A stretch of DNA of 64,000 nucleotides from Diadema setosum (taxonomy: Eukaryota; Echinodermata; Echinoidea; Diadematoida; Diadematidae): NCBI RefSeq assembly GCF_964275005.1, contig NC_092686.1, positions 46,498,333-46,562,332 on the forward strand, in the 5' to 3' direction. How positions within the stretch are numbered: the first letter of the stretch is position 1; every line of letters begins with the position of its first letter. The notes beneath the pieces are model-generated. The model did not search any database and was not told where the DNA came from. It saw only the letters and a program-made list of their open reading frames with translations. Shown piece by piece: positions 49,346-61,135 of the stretch. The position numbers and the translations under genes are program-made.

Positions 49346-49525
49346 CAGTGGACTCCCTTGGAAATGAAGTCCTTGGAACCGGCCGATTTCTTTTGTTATA
49401 TTGAATTTCATTATAACCAAACAAATAGACAATAAAAACAGACAGCAGATAATGATGCGGCCTGAATTTTCACTTCGTTGTAACCTGAATTTTGTTATAA
49501 CTGTGTTCGTAATAACGGGAGTGCA
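49346..49525. mobile_element. pogo-like MITE, split by a later insertion
   Basis: Starts CAGTGGACTCCC after TA (49344-49345) and runs to GGAGTGCA. The last bases of its right end (CTG, then TA) are found 5.3 kb away at 54836-54840, on the other side of the insertion. Confidence 0.82.
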
Positions 49526-50199
49526 TGGGCGTAAATCCCGGGGGGGATGGGGGGGATATATCCCCCCCGAAATGGAGGAGGGGGGGATGGCCTGTACAAT
49601 CATCCCCCCCTGAATTTTGAGGGGAAAAAATGGAGGAAGCAGAAATGTGATTGTATAAATTTTGGCATATTGCATGACGTTTGTACGCCGGCCTTCAGAC
49701 AGGTAACAGAGCTGAACAGTATTCTATCTTGTAGGAAAATGTATAATTTTCTCAAGCGCTCGCTCGCTTCGCTCGCTCGCGAAGAAAGTAACATCGACAT
49801 ATACTGTAAGGTATGGCTCAGGCGTTGACAACGTCAAATAGTATAGGTCTACATATAAACATGCTATGACACGAGTAACTGGGGACCATCTGCAAAATTA
49901 TGTACGAACACATACAAACAAACAATAACAACAACTTTATCGCCATAATTGAATCCCCTCCATTTCCTGAATCGTCCAAATATCGCCAGAACTATGCACC
50001 AGATCGTTGTACATGTATTGCAATCATGAACATGCAAAAGGTCCGCTATACAGGATAAGGGATAAACTTTGTACACTTTTGACATAGACGTATATTCCCT
50101 AATTTATCAAAGAGTGTGCAGCAGATCTTTCACTTAACAAAAGCAACCTAATATGTATAGAGGCGTCGATGGGGGGGGGGGATGGTTCTCAAATAAAAG

Positions 50200-51160
50200 T
50201 GGGACAAACAAAAGCGAAAAATATAGCTACAAACGGCAGTTTTTGGAGTGTAAAATTTAAAAATTTTAAAGCTCGCTCGCTCCGCTCGCTCGCATTTAAC
50301 CGCTATGCCATTCTCTTGATGTTGCTGCCAGTGATTGACAGCAGGTGCACCCGGTGCGCCCCCCTTAGTTTCTAAAGCGAAAATATAGTTATACAAACGA
50401 CAGTTTTTAGGACTGGAAAATGTCAAAATTTTCAAGCTCACTCGCTTCGCTCGCTAGCATTTAATCAGTATGCCATTCTCCTGATGTTGCTGCCAGTAAT
50501 TGCCGGCAGTTGCGCCCGGTGTGCCCCCTTAATTTCCAAAGCGAAAAAATACAGCCACAAACGGCAGTCTTTGGACTGTAAAATGTCAAAATTTTCAAAC
50601 TCGCTCGCTCCGCTCGCTCGCATTTAACCGCTATGCCATTCTCCTGATGTTGCTGCCAGTAATTGCCGGCAGTTGCACTCGGTGTGCCCCCTAAATTCCA
50701 AAGCGAAAAAGTATAGCTATAAACGGCAGTTTTTAGACTGTAAAATGTCAAAATTTTCAAGCTCGCTCGTTCCGCTCGCTCGCATTTAATCGCTATGCCA
50801 TTCTCCTGATGTTGCTGCCAGTGATTGTGAGCAAAGCGAAAATATAGCTACAAACGGCAGTTTGGGGACTGTAAAATGTCAAATTTTTGAAGCTCGCTCG
50901 CTTCGCTCGCTCGCATTTAATTATTATTCCATTCTCCTGATGTTGCTGCCAGTAATTGCCAACAGTTTTTGCCCGGTGCGCCCCCTTAATTTCCAAAGCG
51001 AAAAAATACAGCCACAAACGACAGTTTTTGGGACTGGAAAATGTCAAAATTTTCAAGCTCATTCGCTTCGATCGCTCGCATTTAATCGTTATGCCATTCT
51101 CCTGATGTTGCTGCCAGTAATTGCCAGCAGTTTTCGCCCGGTGCGCCCCCCCCCCCTTAA
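50200..51160 (-). repeat. tandem array of about 165 bp units, six or more copies
   Basis: Each unit holds CGCTCGCTTCGCTCGCTCGC then ATTTAATCGCTATGCCATTC, TGTTGCTGCCAGTAATTGCC and AATTTCCAAAGCGAAAA. Cores start near 50272, 50437, 50602, 50762, 50893 and 51058, mostly about 165 bases apart. The same unit is at 12440-13740 on the opposite strand. Confidence 0.88.
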
Positions 51161-51940
51161 CCCTAAAGGGGCCGGGCTTTTTTGGCTATGCTCAGACCGG
51201 GGGGGGGGGGGGGGGGGGGGGATAGATTCCGCCCCCCCCCCCCCCCCCCCGAGATCTCGGCCATCGGAGGTGCGATCGCGATGAAATTTTGCATGCGTGA
51301 GACCCGCGTCATAATCTACAAGATTGTGTCATAAGATTTTTTGAAACAATCAATTTCTAATTTTAATTAATTAATTATGCAAATTAAGCTCAAGGTGATA
51401 TTTTAGCCTAATTGAAAGCATTGAGAGTCTAATTTTTGATCTGTAAATCTGTTTTAGCATATTCAACAATTGTGCATCACAAAAACTTCCAAAACTCATT
51501 TCAATTCTTATGTATTTTATTGTTTTCAGAATTTCTTATGTATTTCTTTGTTTTTCAACTTTTGTTTTTTCTTTGTTTTTTCATCGGAAATTGTCACTGA
51601 CCACTTTTCTACCATAATTAGCACAAAATTAATCAATGAAAGTGATTAATTGTAAAAATAATCAGGTTTTTATGACTTTCATGACAGAGCACTGTTTTCC
51701 ATAGGAAATGTACACAAAATCACAAAATTTTGCCCGTTTTGGGGCGACATTCCGTTACAAAAATGGGCGTGGCTTCGCAAAGGTATGCGCGGACGTTGCA
51801 AATTTGGTCTCAAAAGTTGCGCGAGACTTGAATGAAGAAAGCCAAGAAGCCTCGCGACGAGGCCTTCTCGCGTTACAGAATTATAGCGCGAAACGTCGAG
51901 GGGGGGGGGGGGGCGATTCCGCCCCCCGGCCCTTTTAGGG
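51161..51940. mobile_element. piggyBac-like MITE inserted at TTAA
   Basis: TTAA (51157-51160 and 51941-51944) flanks ends CCCTAAAGGGGCCGGG and CCCGGCCCTTTTAGGG. Uninterrupted neighbouring units read CCTTAATTTCCAAAGCG, so the insertion into TTAA with a 4 bp duplication is exact. Long G and C runs sit just inside each end. The 780 bp interior has no convincing coding frame. It resembles the element in EMC3 intron 5. Confidence 0.85.
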
Positions 51941-52020
51941 TTAATTTCCAAAGCGAAAAAATACTAGTACAGCCACAAAGGACATGTGGGACTGTAAAAT
52001 ATCAAAATTTTCAAGGCCAC

Positions 52021-53726
52021 CAGTGGCGTATCTAGGGAAAACGGCGCCCGGGGCAAGCACGAAAATTGCGCCCCTAATTTCTGAAAAGTGTTCAACCCCA
52101 ACCCCATCCCGGTAGGGACTTTAAACAAAGTCCATATGATGCTTTTTTCAAGCACTTAAAAGGGATCTTTTTGAGGGTGATTAAAATGTAATGAATTTTG
52201 ATAGATTCTGGCGAGCGAACGCAGCGAGCGAGCCGAAAATTTTTGTATTTCAGCTTACAAAACATGGAATTCTTGTCATTTTTTTTGCTTACCAAATCTT
52301 ACAATTCTAATCAAGATATAGTGACAGCCTTATAGATATCGATTTATACCAAAAAACTGAGGACTTTAAAAAATACTCTAAATTAGTGCGCGCGAGTGAG
52401 CTGAAATTTGTAAATGTCCTCGTCATCATCACGTATTGTTCTTATATTCTTTTATATCAATTTTGGCGAGCGAGCGCAGCGAGCGAGCCGAAAATTTTTG
52501 TATTTCAGCTTACAAAACATGGAATTCTTGTCATTTTTTGCTTATTAAAAATCTCACAATTATAGTGACGACCTTATAGATAACGATTTATACCAACAAA
52601 CTGAGGACTTGAAAAAATACTCTAAATTAGTACGAGCGAGTGAGCCGAAATTTGTATATTTCTGCGTCATCATTGCGTTTTTTTCTTATCTTTTTTGATT
52701 TTTTTCTTGCGCCCCCTTCCCCGTATGTTCGAAACCGTTGGCGTCCTCTTTTGATCCAATCGGCGATCGCTTCAGAACGAATGAAATTGCAGTCGCTGCT
52801 CCGTGTAACATTTTTCCTGCTAAATATAAAATGACATGAGTGAACACAATAGATATTATCATTTTGTCCGCGTCATCGTCACGTTTTGTTCTTCTCTTTT
52901 TTATACAAATTTTGGCGAGAGAGCGCAGCGAGCGAGCCGAAAATTTTTGTATTTCAGCTTACAAATCATGAAGCTCTTGTCATTTTTTGCTTATTAAATC
53001 TTACAATTCTAATCAAGATATAGTGACGGCCTTACAGATAACGATTTATACCAACAAAGTGAGGACTTAAAAAAATACTCTAAATTAGTACGAGCGAGTG
53101 AGCCGAAATTTGTATATTTCCGCATCATCATTACGTTTTGTTCTTATCTTGTTTGATTTGTTGTTGTTTTTTTTGCGCCCCCCCCCCCCGTATGTTCAAA
53201 ACCGTTGACAATGGTTGACGCCCTCTTTTGATCCAATGGGCGATCGCTTCAGAACGAATGAAATTGCAGCCGCTGCTCCGTGAAACATTTTGCCTGCTAA
53301 ATATAAAATGACATGTGTGAACACAATAGACACTGCCATTTTGTCATCATCACGTTTTGTTCTTACCTTCTTTTTTATACAAATTTTGGCGAGCGAGCGC
53401 AGCGAGCGAGCCGAAAATTTTTGTATTTCAACTCACAGAACATAGAATTTTTGTGTGAACACAATAAACATTGTCATTTTGTCCGCGTCATCATCATGTT
53501 TTGTTTTTATCTTGTTTGATTTGGTTTTCTGCCCCCCCCCCCCCCACCATTCTCCCTCCCCCTTCCGGGCGAGTTTTTTTTTTTTTCTTCTTCTTCTTCT
53601 TTTTTCTTCTTCTTTTCTTTTTTTCTTCTTCTTCTTCGTTTTTTTTTTTCGTTTTTTTTTTGCGCCCCCAAGGAGTGGCGCCCGGGGCACGTGCCCCCCT
53701 TGCCCCCCCCCCCAGATACGCCACTG
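52021..53726. mobile_element. hAT-like element nested in the 165 bp array
   Basis: Begins CAGTGGCGTATCTAGGG and ends CCAGATACGCCACTG. TTTCAAGG just before and TTTCAAGC just after form a probable 8 bp target duplication with one mismatch and a short CCAC extension. The interior is a tandem of about 450 bp units (GAGCGAGCGCAGCGAGCGAG near 52211, 52464, 52915 and 53387). A TTC-rich polypyrimidine tract fills 53575-53665. Confidence 0.75.
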
Positions 53727-54205
53727 TTTCAAGCTCACTCGCTTCGCTCGCTCGCATTTAATCGTTATGCCATTCTGATGTTACTGCCCGATTGCCGGCA
53801 GTTGCGCCCGGTGTGCCCCCATAATTTCCAAAGCGAAAAAATACAGCCACAAACGGCAGTCTTTGGACTGAAATGTCAAAATTTTTAAGCTCTCTCGCCC
53901 CGCTCGCTCGCATTTTAACTGCTATGCCATTCTCCTGATGTTGCTGCCAGTAATTGCCAGCAGTTGCGCCTGATGCAGCCCCCCTTAATTTCCAAAGCGA
54001 AAAAAGTCAGTTTTTAGACTGTAAAATGTTAAAATTTTCATGCTCGCTCGCTCCGCTCGCTCGCATTTAATCGCTATGCCATTCTCCTGACGTTGCTGCC
54101 AGTGATTGACAGCAGTTGCGCCTGGTGTGCCCCCCTTAATTTCCAAAGCGAAGAATATAGCTACAAACGGCAGTTTTGGGACTGAAAAATGTCAAAATTT
54201 TCAAC
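53727..54205 (-). repeat. continuation of the 165 bp tandem array
   Basis: Three more units with cores near 53733, 53890 and 54044, resuming right after the nested hAT-like element. Confidence 0.85.
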
Positions 54206-54663
54206 GCAAAGAGATTTCACCGTAGGAGGGGGAAACCCCCTACCATACCCTCCTCCCTCGCTTGATTCGTTCCCTCACATAACCGCTCCTCTTAGGCTCC
54301 TAAGATCAAATCCTGTCTACGCCGATGATAGGCCCATTATTTAGTAGGCCTTCACAGTGATGTCGCACAGCAAGAGCTGAAATACCACGATTTTGTCATT
54401 CAATGATATATTGTGAATATTTCATTTTCTTATTGTTTTTTTTTTTCAAGAAAAGAAAACAAAATTTTCACCACAAGTGAGCACCAGATCGCTGAATTTC
54501 AGGTCTGAAAATGCAAAATCTTCCTCGTGTGGGAGAGGGATACCCCCCCCCCCCATACACACACAAAAAAAGCAACAAGAACAAAGAGTCTTTGTTGTTG
54601 CTGCCACTTTTCTCCCACTTTATATTTCATGCAAAAGAGTGGGGCATCCGATCCCTGTTAAGT

Positions 54664-54695
<32 letters not shown>

Positions 54696-55155
54696 GGGGG
54701 CACAAAGCTTCTCCCCCCCCCCACCCCCCCCCCCCCAAAAAAAAAGGCTGCGCCGGTCTGGTTATGGGCTTGTAATCGTGGTGATAGTGACCATCCCCCC
54801 CACTCCTCAGTATGGATTTACGCCGTTGGAGTGCACTGTACCTGCAAAAAAGTAACAGTTGGCATTTCTGCACGAGGCATTAAGTATATTAGTATATCAG
54901 AATTCCACATTGTATTGAAAATAGTGCTTCTCTCATAAAATGGTCACTATCATTCATTCATGTCTCACCTCTGTGTAGCGAACTTCTTCTTGATGTACAG
55001 TTGATGACGGGGAACAAGGTGGCTGTAGAGTGTCCATTGGAGCTAGTGTTATTGCTGCTAAACCGCTGCCATTCTACAGAGTTGTACAATCATGAATGAC
55101 CATTTTAACTCTTGACTCATCAACATACAGTCAGACCATTATGTTATGTTACTCC

Positions 55156-55440
55156 CGCACGCACTGCGCACGGGGTCGCTTCGTGCGGCTGCGTGCAGGT
55201 TCGTGCGATCTCGCACGGGAGCGTATGGCTCCGTGCGCCCCTGTACGCGCCCGTGCGTAGTCGTGCACCTCCGTGCGGATCTGCACGCCCCCGTGCAGAT
55301 CCGCACGCCTGCGTGCGGATCCATACTCCCTCGCACGCTGTCGCACGGACCCGTGCGGGTCTGGCGCACGGTCCCGTGCGGGTCGGGCGCACGGACCCGT
55401 GCGGCTTTTGGGTGCGATTTCGCACGGCCCCGTGCCGCCA
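55156..55440. repeat. CpG-rich array with a hexamer every 10 bp
   Basis: CGTGCG, CGCACG or a one- or two-base variant starts at 55182 and then at almost every tenth base (55192, 55202, 55212 and so on) to 55352. It then alternates 13 and 10 base steps to 55398, with outliers at 55156, 55167, 55421 and 55431. Four variable bases separate the hexamers. Hexamers occur in both orientations, and each is nearly its own complement. Flanking DNA is ordinary AT-rich sequence. No inverted ends recognised. Confidence 0.9.
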
Positions 55441-56235
55441 GTGCTTGGTTCCCGCAGTGCTTACACGGTACGTGTGTATCAGGTGTATACCGCGTGCGAG
55501 TCCATGCGCCATTCCCCGGCCGACAGTTTCAGCGCAAGCGTGAAATGAGACGATTCCCGACAATACGAAAGGCTTGTTACTTGCGCCAAGGAGCTTCAAA
55601 CCCTTGCTTGCTTATTGCCAGTCAGTCGGCAAGCCGAAAAACCCCGTCTAGAATATCTAAGTTCTCGCACGGGTGACCTCGAGTTGACCCCGCAGATCAT
55701 GATCACTGAATTACGGTTTCACATGATTTTTTTTTTTTTTAATTTGACAGGTTAAGGTTAAAACCTGAATGCAATATTGTTTAAATTTTCCAAGAGACAT
55801 GAAAGGTCATCGACTTCGTGCATGGCTAATTCATTACCGATGTCCCGGAAATAATGGGTTCACATACTCGTCTAAAATTCCCCTAAGAGTCTTCTTTTTC
55901 ATTGTAGGGCACTAACGAACGCATACCATGTAAAAGGAAAATTATTATCCAGCTATAAGATGATACCTAAGGTGTAACGTGATGATTAGATGGGTCAGCA
56001 GCGAGCGCCAGCTGAAATCATAAGGATATCATTCCTTTACTCGGCACGAAATCGCGAAAATATTGTACTGTCCCACATATAGAAATTGACGTGTTCCATG
56101 GAGGCCCTTTGTGTGTTATGAGCGACCCCAGCGTAACTGACATGGTCAATTATAAGCGTCTACTAGCTGTGATAATCTGTGTTTGTGTCTGTCGGTGGGC
56201 ATTATGTACAAGTAGCCTATTGCCTCTTGCTTGGC

Positions 56236-56273
<38 letters not shown>

Positions 56274-57639
56274 AACAAGTCATGAATTCACTTTACCCAT
56301 CATGCCTAATCGAACTACGACATGATTGAGGTAACCGCGCCTTTTTATTCTCATAGTCGAAATCAAACTAATTCTTTACATAATTAAAAAAAATCTTCAT
56401 ATAATTTCTCAAAATACTCAAAAGATGGCCTCAGTCAAAACTTTCTACAAAGATTGCATACGCCAATCTTTACGGCCTAAACAAGTTTTTTTAGAGAGCT
56501 ATTAGTTCACCCTGTGACGATGACTTCGATTGCGTTTTGAACTTGTACCGAACTACTTTCAACACAACAGTATTACCTTTATAGTTCGATTGATGAACTA
56601 GTCTTTTGAATTGATAACCGACATTCGTAATCGTAAGCATACAGTAACAAAATACTGTCAATAACAGTTGGAAAATGCAAATGCTATAATAATAGCGCGA
56701 AATACACGAGTAACGATCATCTTCATACATTCTAATTCCCAAGTGATGTCGCTTCGAAAATGACACGTGGTTTGACTACTGCTTCAAGCAAAGAAAAGTA
56801 AAAGGAATGGGATATACTTCTAATGATAATATCACGCCGTACAAGGCATTCCACTGTATTTGGTAATGTCGGTTACGTTTTTGTGCGCTTTACGTACGGA
56901 AAATAAAAGGCAGATTGATGCTATTAAATGCTAACACAACGCATTCAAATGATTTTTCGAAATAGACCGTGTACAATGTAATGTTTTAGTATTCGGTTTG
57001 AAACTTTAAATTTGCGAGTCCTTTATAAAGTCATATGGGTTATTACATTATCAATTCAAGCAAAAATTACAGTACTTTAAGGATTCGGATTTGCTCAGAA
57101 GATTAACAATGCTATCTTTGGCAATAGTTTGCAACAGAGACAATCCGCTTCAATAGATATACAATATAATTCTGTTTTCATAAATAGAAAGGAAAACGTA
57201 AATAAGTCAACTTTATAACTTCAATGAGCTTTCTCACCAACTGAACTTGATTTGATCTGCCGTGCATGATATCGCTGTGTGTTCTATTAATTCTATGATA
57301 TTTTTTAATTTGATATTGTTTAATTGGCACGCGTGTTTTCTTTTTTTTTATGCAGAATATTTCAGGTAAGTATAATTCATTGAAGCTAATAATGTTTGTA
57401 CATATGACGTGTTCGTTGTTTTGTATTTTCATTTTTATAATATATCACGTGTCCATTATCTGATTATGACTACGAAAATATGACAACTGTTTAAATGCGG
57501 AGTATGTACTGGAACACTAGTGTCTCCCACCAGTATAGACAAACTATTTTCTAGTCGTCTATCCCCACTTGAAATGGAAATGAAATTACACACCAAAAAA
57601 AAAAAAAAAAAAAAAGAAGAAGAAAGGAAACGAAGTTCA
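55441..57639. other. intergenic, no gene seen
   Basis: Beyond one CT microsatellite, no structure recognised. CGCACG recurs once at about 55665. Confidence 0.55.
56237..56274 (+). repeat. CT microsatellite
   Basis: CT repeats broken once by TTCT. Confidence 0.92.
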
Positions 57640-57890
57640 ATTTTCAGTAGATTTCAACTGTTTTGTTTAGTGCCTGATACATATAATGGGCAAAATTCTT
57701 TAGCGCATAAGCAATCACACAACTTTTGAGAATAAATGTATGTCTTAATGATTGTATCTTATGGAAGAAAACTCGTCTCCTTGCCTGAATTTTAGCTTCT
57801 TCTTTTTCAAGCTTGCGGGAAAGAAATAGTTGAACATCAACCACAATCATAAAGAGAAGCCACATCCTTAAAAACGAACACAGGAGTACT
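57640..57890 (-). other. duplicated open frame, copy 1 (unrecognised)
   Basis: The minus strand encodes about 73 residues at 57865-57644, including RKLEKEEAKIQARRRVFFHK and YQALNKTVEIY. A close copy lies at 61119-60901. The frame is open in both. A hydrophobic stretch precedes a basic helix-like part. I do not recognise it; it may be a fragment of a repeat-borne gene. No splice structure or upstream exon was identified. Confidence 0.35.
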
Positions 57891-58737
57891 GAGACGCACT
57901 ACGAAATGCTTCCTTTTGTTGGGGGGGGGGGGGTTATTGATTATTCTGAAGGTTCATAGATCACACAATTCATATGGTTCGCTATTAGCTTAGGTTCGTT
58001 AAGAAAAAAAATAATAAACAGATAAATGCGTTCCTTTTCCCGTGGTTCCTTTACCCGAAAGTAATCAAGCAATCACTTATTTCAGTATAAGATTTGTGAA
58101 TACAAAACGATACGACGACGGCCTTTAAAGCATTAATTCCGAATATAATTGTAAATATGACTATCGGTCTATACTCAACTTCTCAAATGCAGAAAGATTG
58201 CAATTGTAAATGTGGTGTTCTGTAAAAAAAAAAAAAAATAAAAAAAAAAAAATAGGTTTAAGCTACAAGTTAATGGTTCTTTATATGCTATGGTATCATA
58301 AAAGTGACCGAGAATAAGAAGCACTATAATTTTAAATTAATATGATACAATCATAATTATAAAAAAAAAAAAAACAACATGAAGCTGTTAGGCCTATACA
58401 TCAACATTTGCTTCTGATACGTATAGTATCAATTATGTGCAGCTTTGGCAAGCGCGATAAAAGATAATGTGGACGCAACGCCTATAAGGGAAATGTGCCT
58501 AATATGGCGGGAATTCAGAATGTTACGGCTGTATACAGCTGCAGCAGAGCAGGCACGAAAGCAGTCGTTGATGCTCTGCAACATTACGACCATGTGCATT
58601 ATTAGAGGGTTTTTAGTACACGCAAAGAACACGATCTGAAAAGACGACTATCGTTAATTAACTTCATTAACTTCCTCTATTGATGCTGTCTTTTGAATCC
58701 CCGCCTACAATGGGTTCTCAGGTTCTATTCACTCTAG

Positions 58738-59719
58738 TAGTCCATGGGCCAGGCCAGATATTGGTACCATCTGAGGTGGCAATACCTTTTTGGTGTCATT
58801 TTGTTTGTCGGGCATAGATATGCCTATCAAGCTATGATAGCATTTCCAAATGAGTAGCTTAGTCATAGTAAATTAATTTTAAACCAATTTGGTCTCGTTG
58901 TTATATCCCTCTACTTCTGAATCGAGACCAACCGCTATACAAAGAAGAGTACTGTCTTCTGTATGTTCACAGGTGTTCTGTTGTAAACGCGGTGCGCTTA
59001 GTCTTTATTCAAGGCAGCGAAGGGAATATCCAAAGCTTATAAAAGCTTATAAAACAGTGTATATCCCTTTATCTAAAAACAACAACAACAGCAAAGCAAT
59101 TATTTATCATTTTCCGCTGAAAACGCTACGGTGAAAACGCTAATACCATGCCAATGTCGCTTTATTTCCATTCAAACAATGAAATATTATGCAAAAACAA
59201 TGTACCGGTACACTACAATACATTATAATTGATAATGTTGTAAATGAACAGAGTGATTTTTGTTTATAATTGATGTATTTGTTGAGAGGGTGGTATAAAA
59301 ACAGTATAGATAATCCCTTTTATTAGGAACTTTAGATATGATAACGGTACATTGTTCTAGATAAAGGCTAAGCGCATTGCACCGCGTGACAGCTGTGGAC
59401 ATCATAACCCTTTGGATATTCCCTTCGCTGCCTTGAATAAAGACTAAGCGCATCGCGTTTACAACAGAACACCTGTGGACATACAGAAGGCAGTGCTCTT
59501 CTTTGTATAGCGGTTAGTTTCGATTCAGAAGTATAGGGATATAAAAACGAAACCAAATTGGTTAAGAATTCATTTATTATGACTAAGCTACTCATTTGGA
59601 AATGCTATCATAGCTTGATAAGCGTATCTATGTCCGACAAACAAAATGACACCAAGAAGGTTTTGCCACCTCGAGTGGTACCAACAACCCATTTTTCGGG
59701 TCTTGGCCCATGGACTATA
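58738..59719. repeat. foldback block, copy A
   Basis: GTCCATGGGCC at the left and GGCCCATGGAC at the right mark inverted arms of about 300 bp. Shared words include GGAAATGCTATCATAGCTTG, AGCTACTCATTTGG and GGATATTCCCTTCGCTGCC. The middle is AT-rich. Copy B is at about 61136-61973. Confidence 0.8.
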
Positions 59720-60342
59720 GGTATTGGTACTTGCTAAACGCATCTCCTTTAGTTTCCATTGACAACAATATGGGAGGAGAATGGAAGCGATCAAGGCCCT
59801 CGCTAAAAGACGCTTGTTGTAATACGCATTGCGTGCCTTTCTTTCTTTCTTTCTACTGTTTCCTATTGTTTGTGAGTTAAAAACTTGCGGCAACTAAGTC
59901 ACCGCAGCCGACACACAACGCTTACCGACTCATTCATGCGGCGGCAGCGGCACGGACACAAATTAACGCACTTCAGTTTACATTCGGGCTGCCGTATTGG
60001 TTAGAATAGTTAATGATAGACCTGTCCTGCGATTGGGTCATTATCTTACACATCCAAGCTATGCCGTATACGGTAGTGCGTGCGATTGAGCGTAAACGCC
60101 GTCGCTAAGCAGGACTGTTGTATTGTTTCGCCTATAGTGAAAGAAACAGGTTGTTAGCTTGAACATAGCCCGAACTTTAAGAGCGATTTTCTCCGTTATT
60201 TAGAAAATGGACTGACATCATAAGCGTAGATAATATTCGTTTCTATGATCCATAAGGATGTCCAAATGAGTTGTATTACATATCAGTGTAAAGCTTAGTG
60301 TCTGTAGAATTCACATATAGGCATAACTACGATCTCATTTTT

Positions 60343-60414
60343 TGCGACTTTTGACTCATTCCGACGGAGCGCATCACGTGTGTGGCGCTCCGACAAAATG
60401 AGTCATAAGTCGCA
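60343..60414. repeat. 30 bp-stem hairpin with AP-1-like sites
   Basis: 60343-60372 and 60385-60414 pair at 26 of 30 positions. Both arms contain TGACTCAT, an AP-1-like motif, and GGAGCGC. The 12-base loop includes CACGTG. Confidence 0.8.
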
Positions 60415-60892
60415 CGGCGAGTTTTCCCGTAATGAGCCGCAAATGAAGGGGAAGCAGTGCTCGGGTCGAATTTTTTTTATACGGATTTTGATTCCTTGAT
60501 GTTTTATCTGTTTGTACAGAAAATTTCAGCGTGTAAAAATGAGTACAAGTGTCCCAAATCACAGTTTTTCTGAGACAATTTTTTTTGGTTACATTTTTTT
60601 CGAACGCTCGCCTTTGCGTTGCGTTTCGCACCTATTGTTCTTGCCCGATTGAGACTCCACCTCCGTTTCTAGGGTGTATGCTAATGAGGCATTGCTCTTG
60701 ACCCCATTGAAGACAAAACAAAGCATGGTGCGCGCGGCGGTCAAGCGGTGAGGGCTTTAGAATTACGCAATAATAGTGAGCTGACCAAGGCTATCGACTG
60801 CATGACCAGCGAGTTTCGTTTGATACATGCCCTCCATTTCATGAAGTGGTGATTGATGTGACGCACAAAATGAAAAAAAAAAAAAACCCAAG

Positions 60893-61130
60893 TTCGACTT
60901 TCAGTAGATTTCAACCGTTTTGTATAGTGCCTGATTCATGTAATGGACACAATTCTTTAGCACATAAGCAATCACACAACTTTCGGGAATAGATGTATGT
61001 CTTAATGATTGTATCTCATGGAAGAAAACTCGTCTCCTTGCCTGAATTTTAGCTTCTTCCTGTTCAAGCTTGCGTGAAAAAAATAGTTGAACATCAATCG
61101 CAATCATTAAGAGAGGCACATCCTTAAAAA
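60893..61130 (-). other. duplicated open frame, copy 2 (unrecognised)
   Basis: The minus strand at 61119-60901 encodes 72 residues, about 80% identical to copy 1 by eye, with the same stop. The frame opens with GTG and stays open about 17 codons further upstream (LRNIQKTVLLCLFFKD). It directly adjoins foldback copy B. Confidence 0.35.
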
Positions 61131-61135
61131 ATAAG

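Larger units (their letters stand above)
49526..54827. mobile_element. hAT-like composite element with tandem-repeat core
   Basis: Ends are TGGGCGTAAATCC on the left and GGATTTACGCCGT on the right. GGAGTGCA flanks both sides (49518-49525 and 54828-54835), an 8 bp target-site duplication as in the hAT superfamily. The interior is a tandem array of about 165 bp units (50200-51160, 51941-52020, 53727-54205) interrupted by two further elements. No transposase frame is visible. The 8 bp duplication inside a pogo-like MITE fixes the ends well; the superfamily is inferred from the duplication length and the GGCGTA-type ends. Confidence 0.75.

Noticed and set aside
48983-49675. 230-codon minus-strand open frame
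   Set aside because: It crosses the end of a pogo-like MITE and the start of a hAT-like element, so its 5' part is assembled from transposon ends, with no recognisable domain.
50148-51284. Frames with repeated peptide LRSLAFNRYAILLMLLPVIA
   Set aside because: They translate the 165 bp tandem unit; the repetition is of DNA, and frames break irregularly between units.
53433-53778. Four overlapping frames rich in lysine, glutamate or phenylalanine
   Set aside because: They come from the TTC-rich polypyrimidine tract inside the nested hAT-like element.
55156-55440. CRISPR-like regular array
   Set aside because: The repeats are 6 bases with 4-base gaps in an animal genome; there are no long repeats, spacers or cas genes.
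55112-55676. Several frames of 65-176 codons in overlapping frames
   Set aside because: CpG-rich decamers contain few stop codons, so every frame is open; the products are arginine- and proline-rich periodic artefacts.
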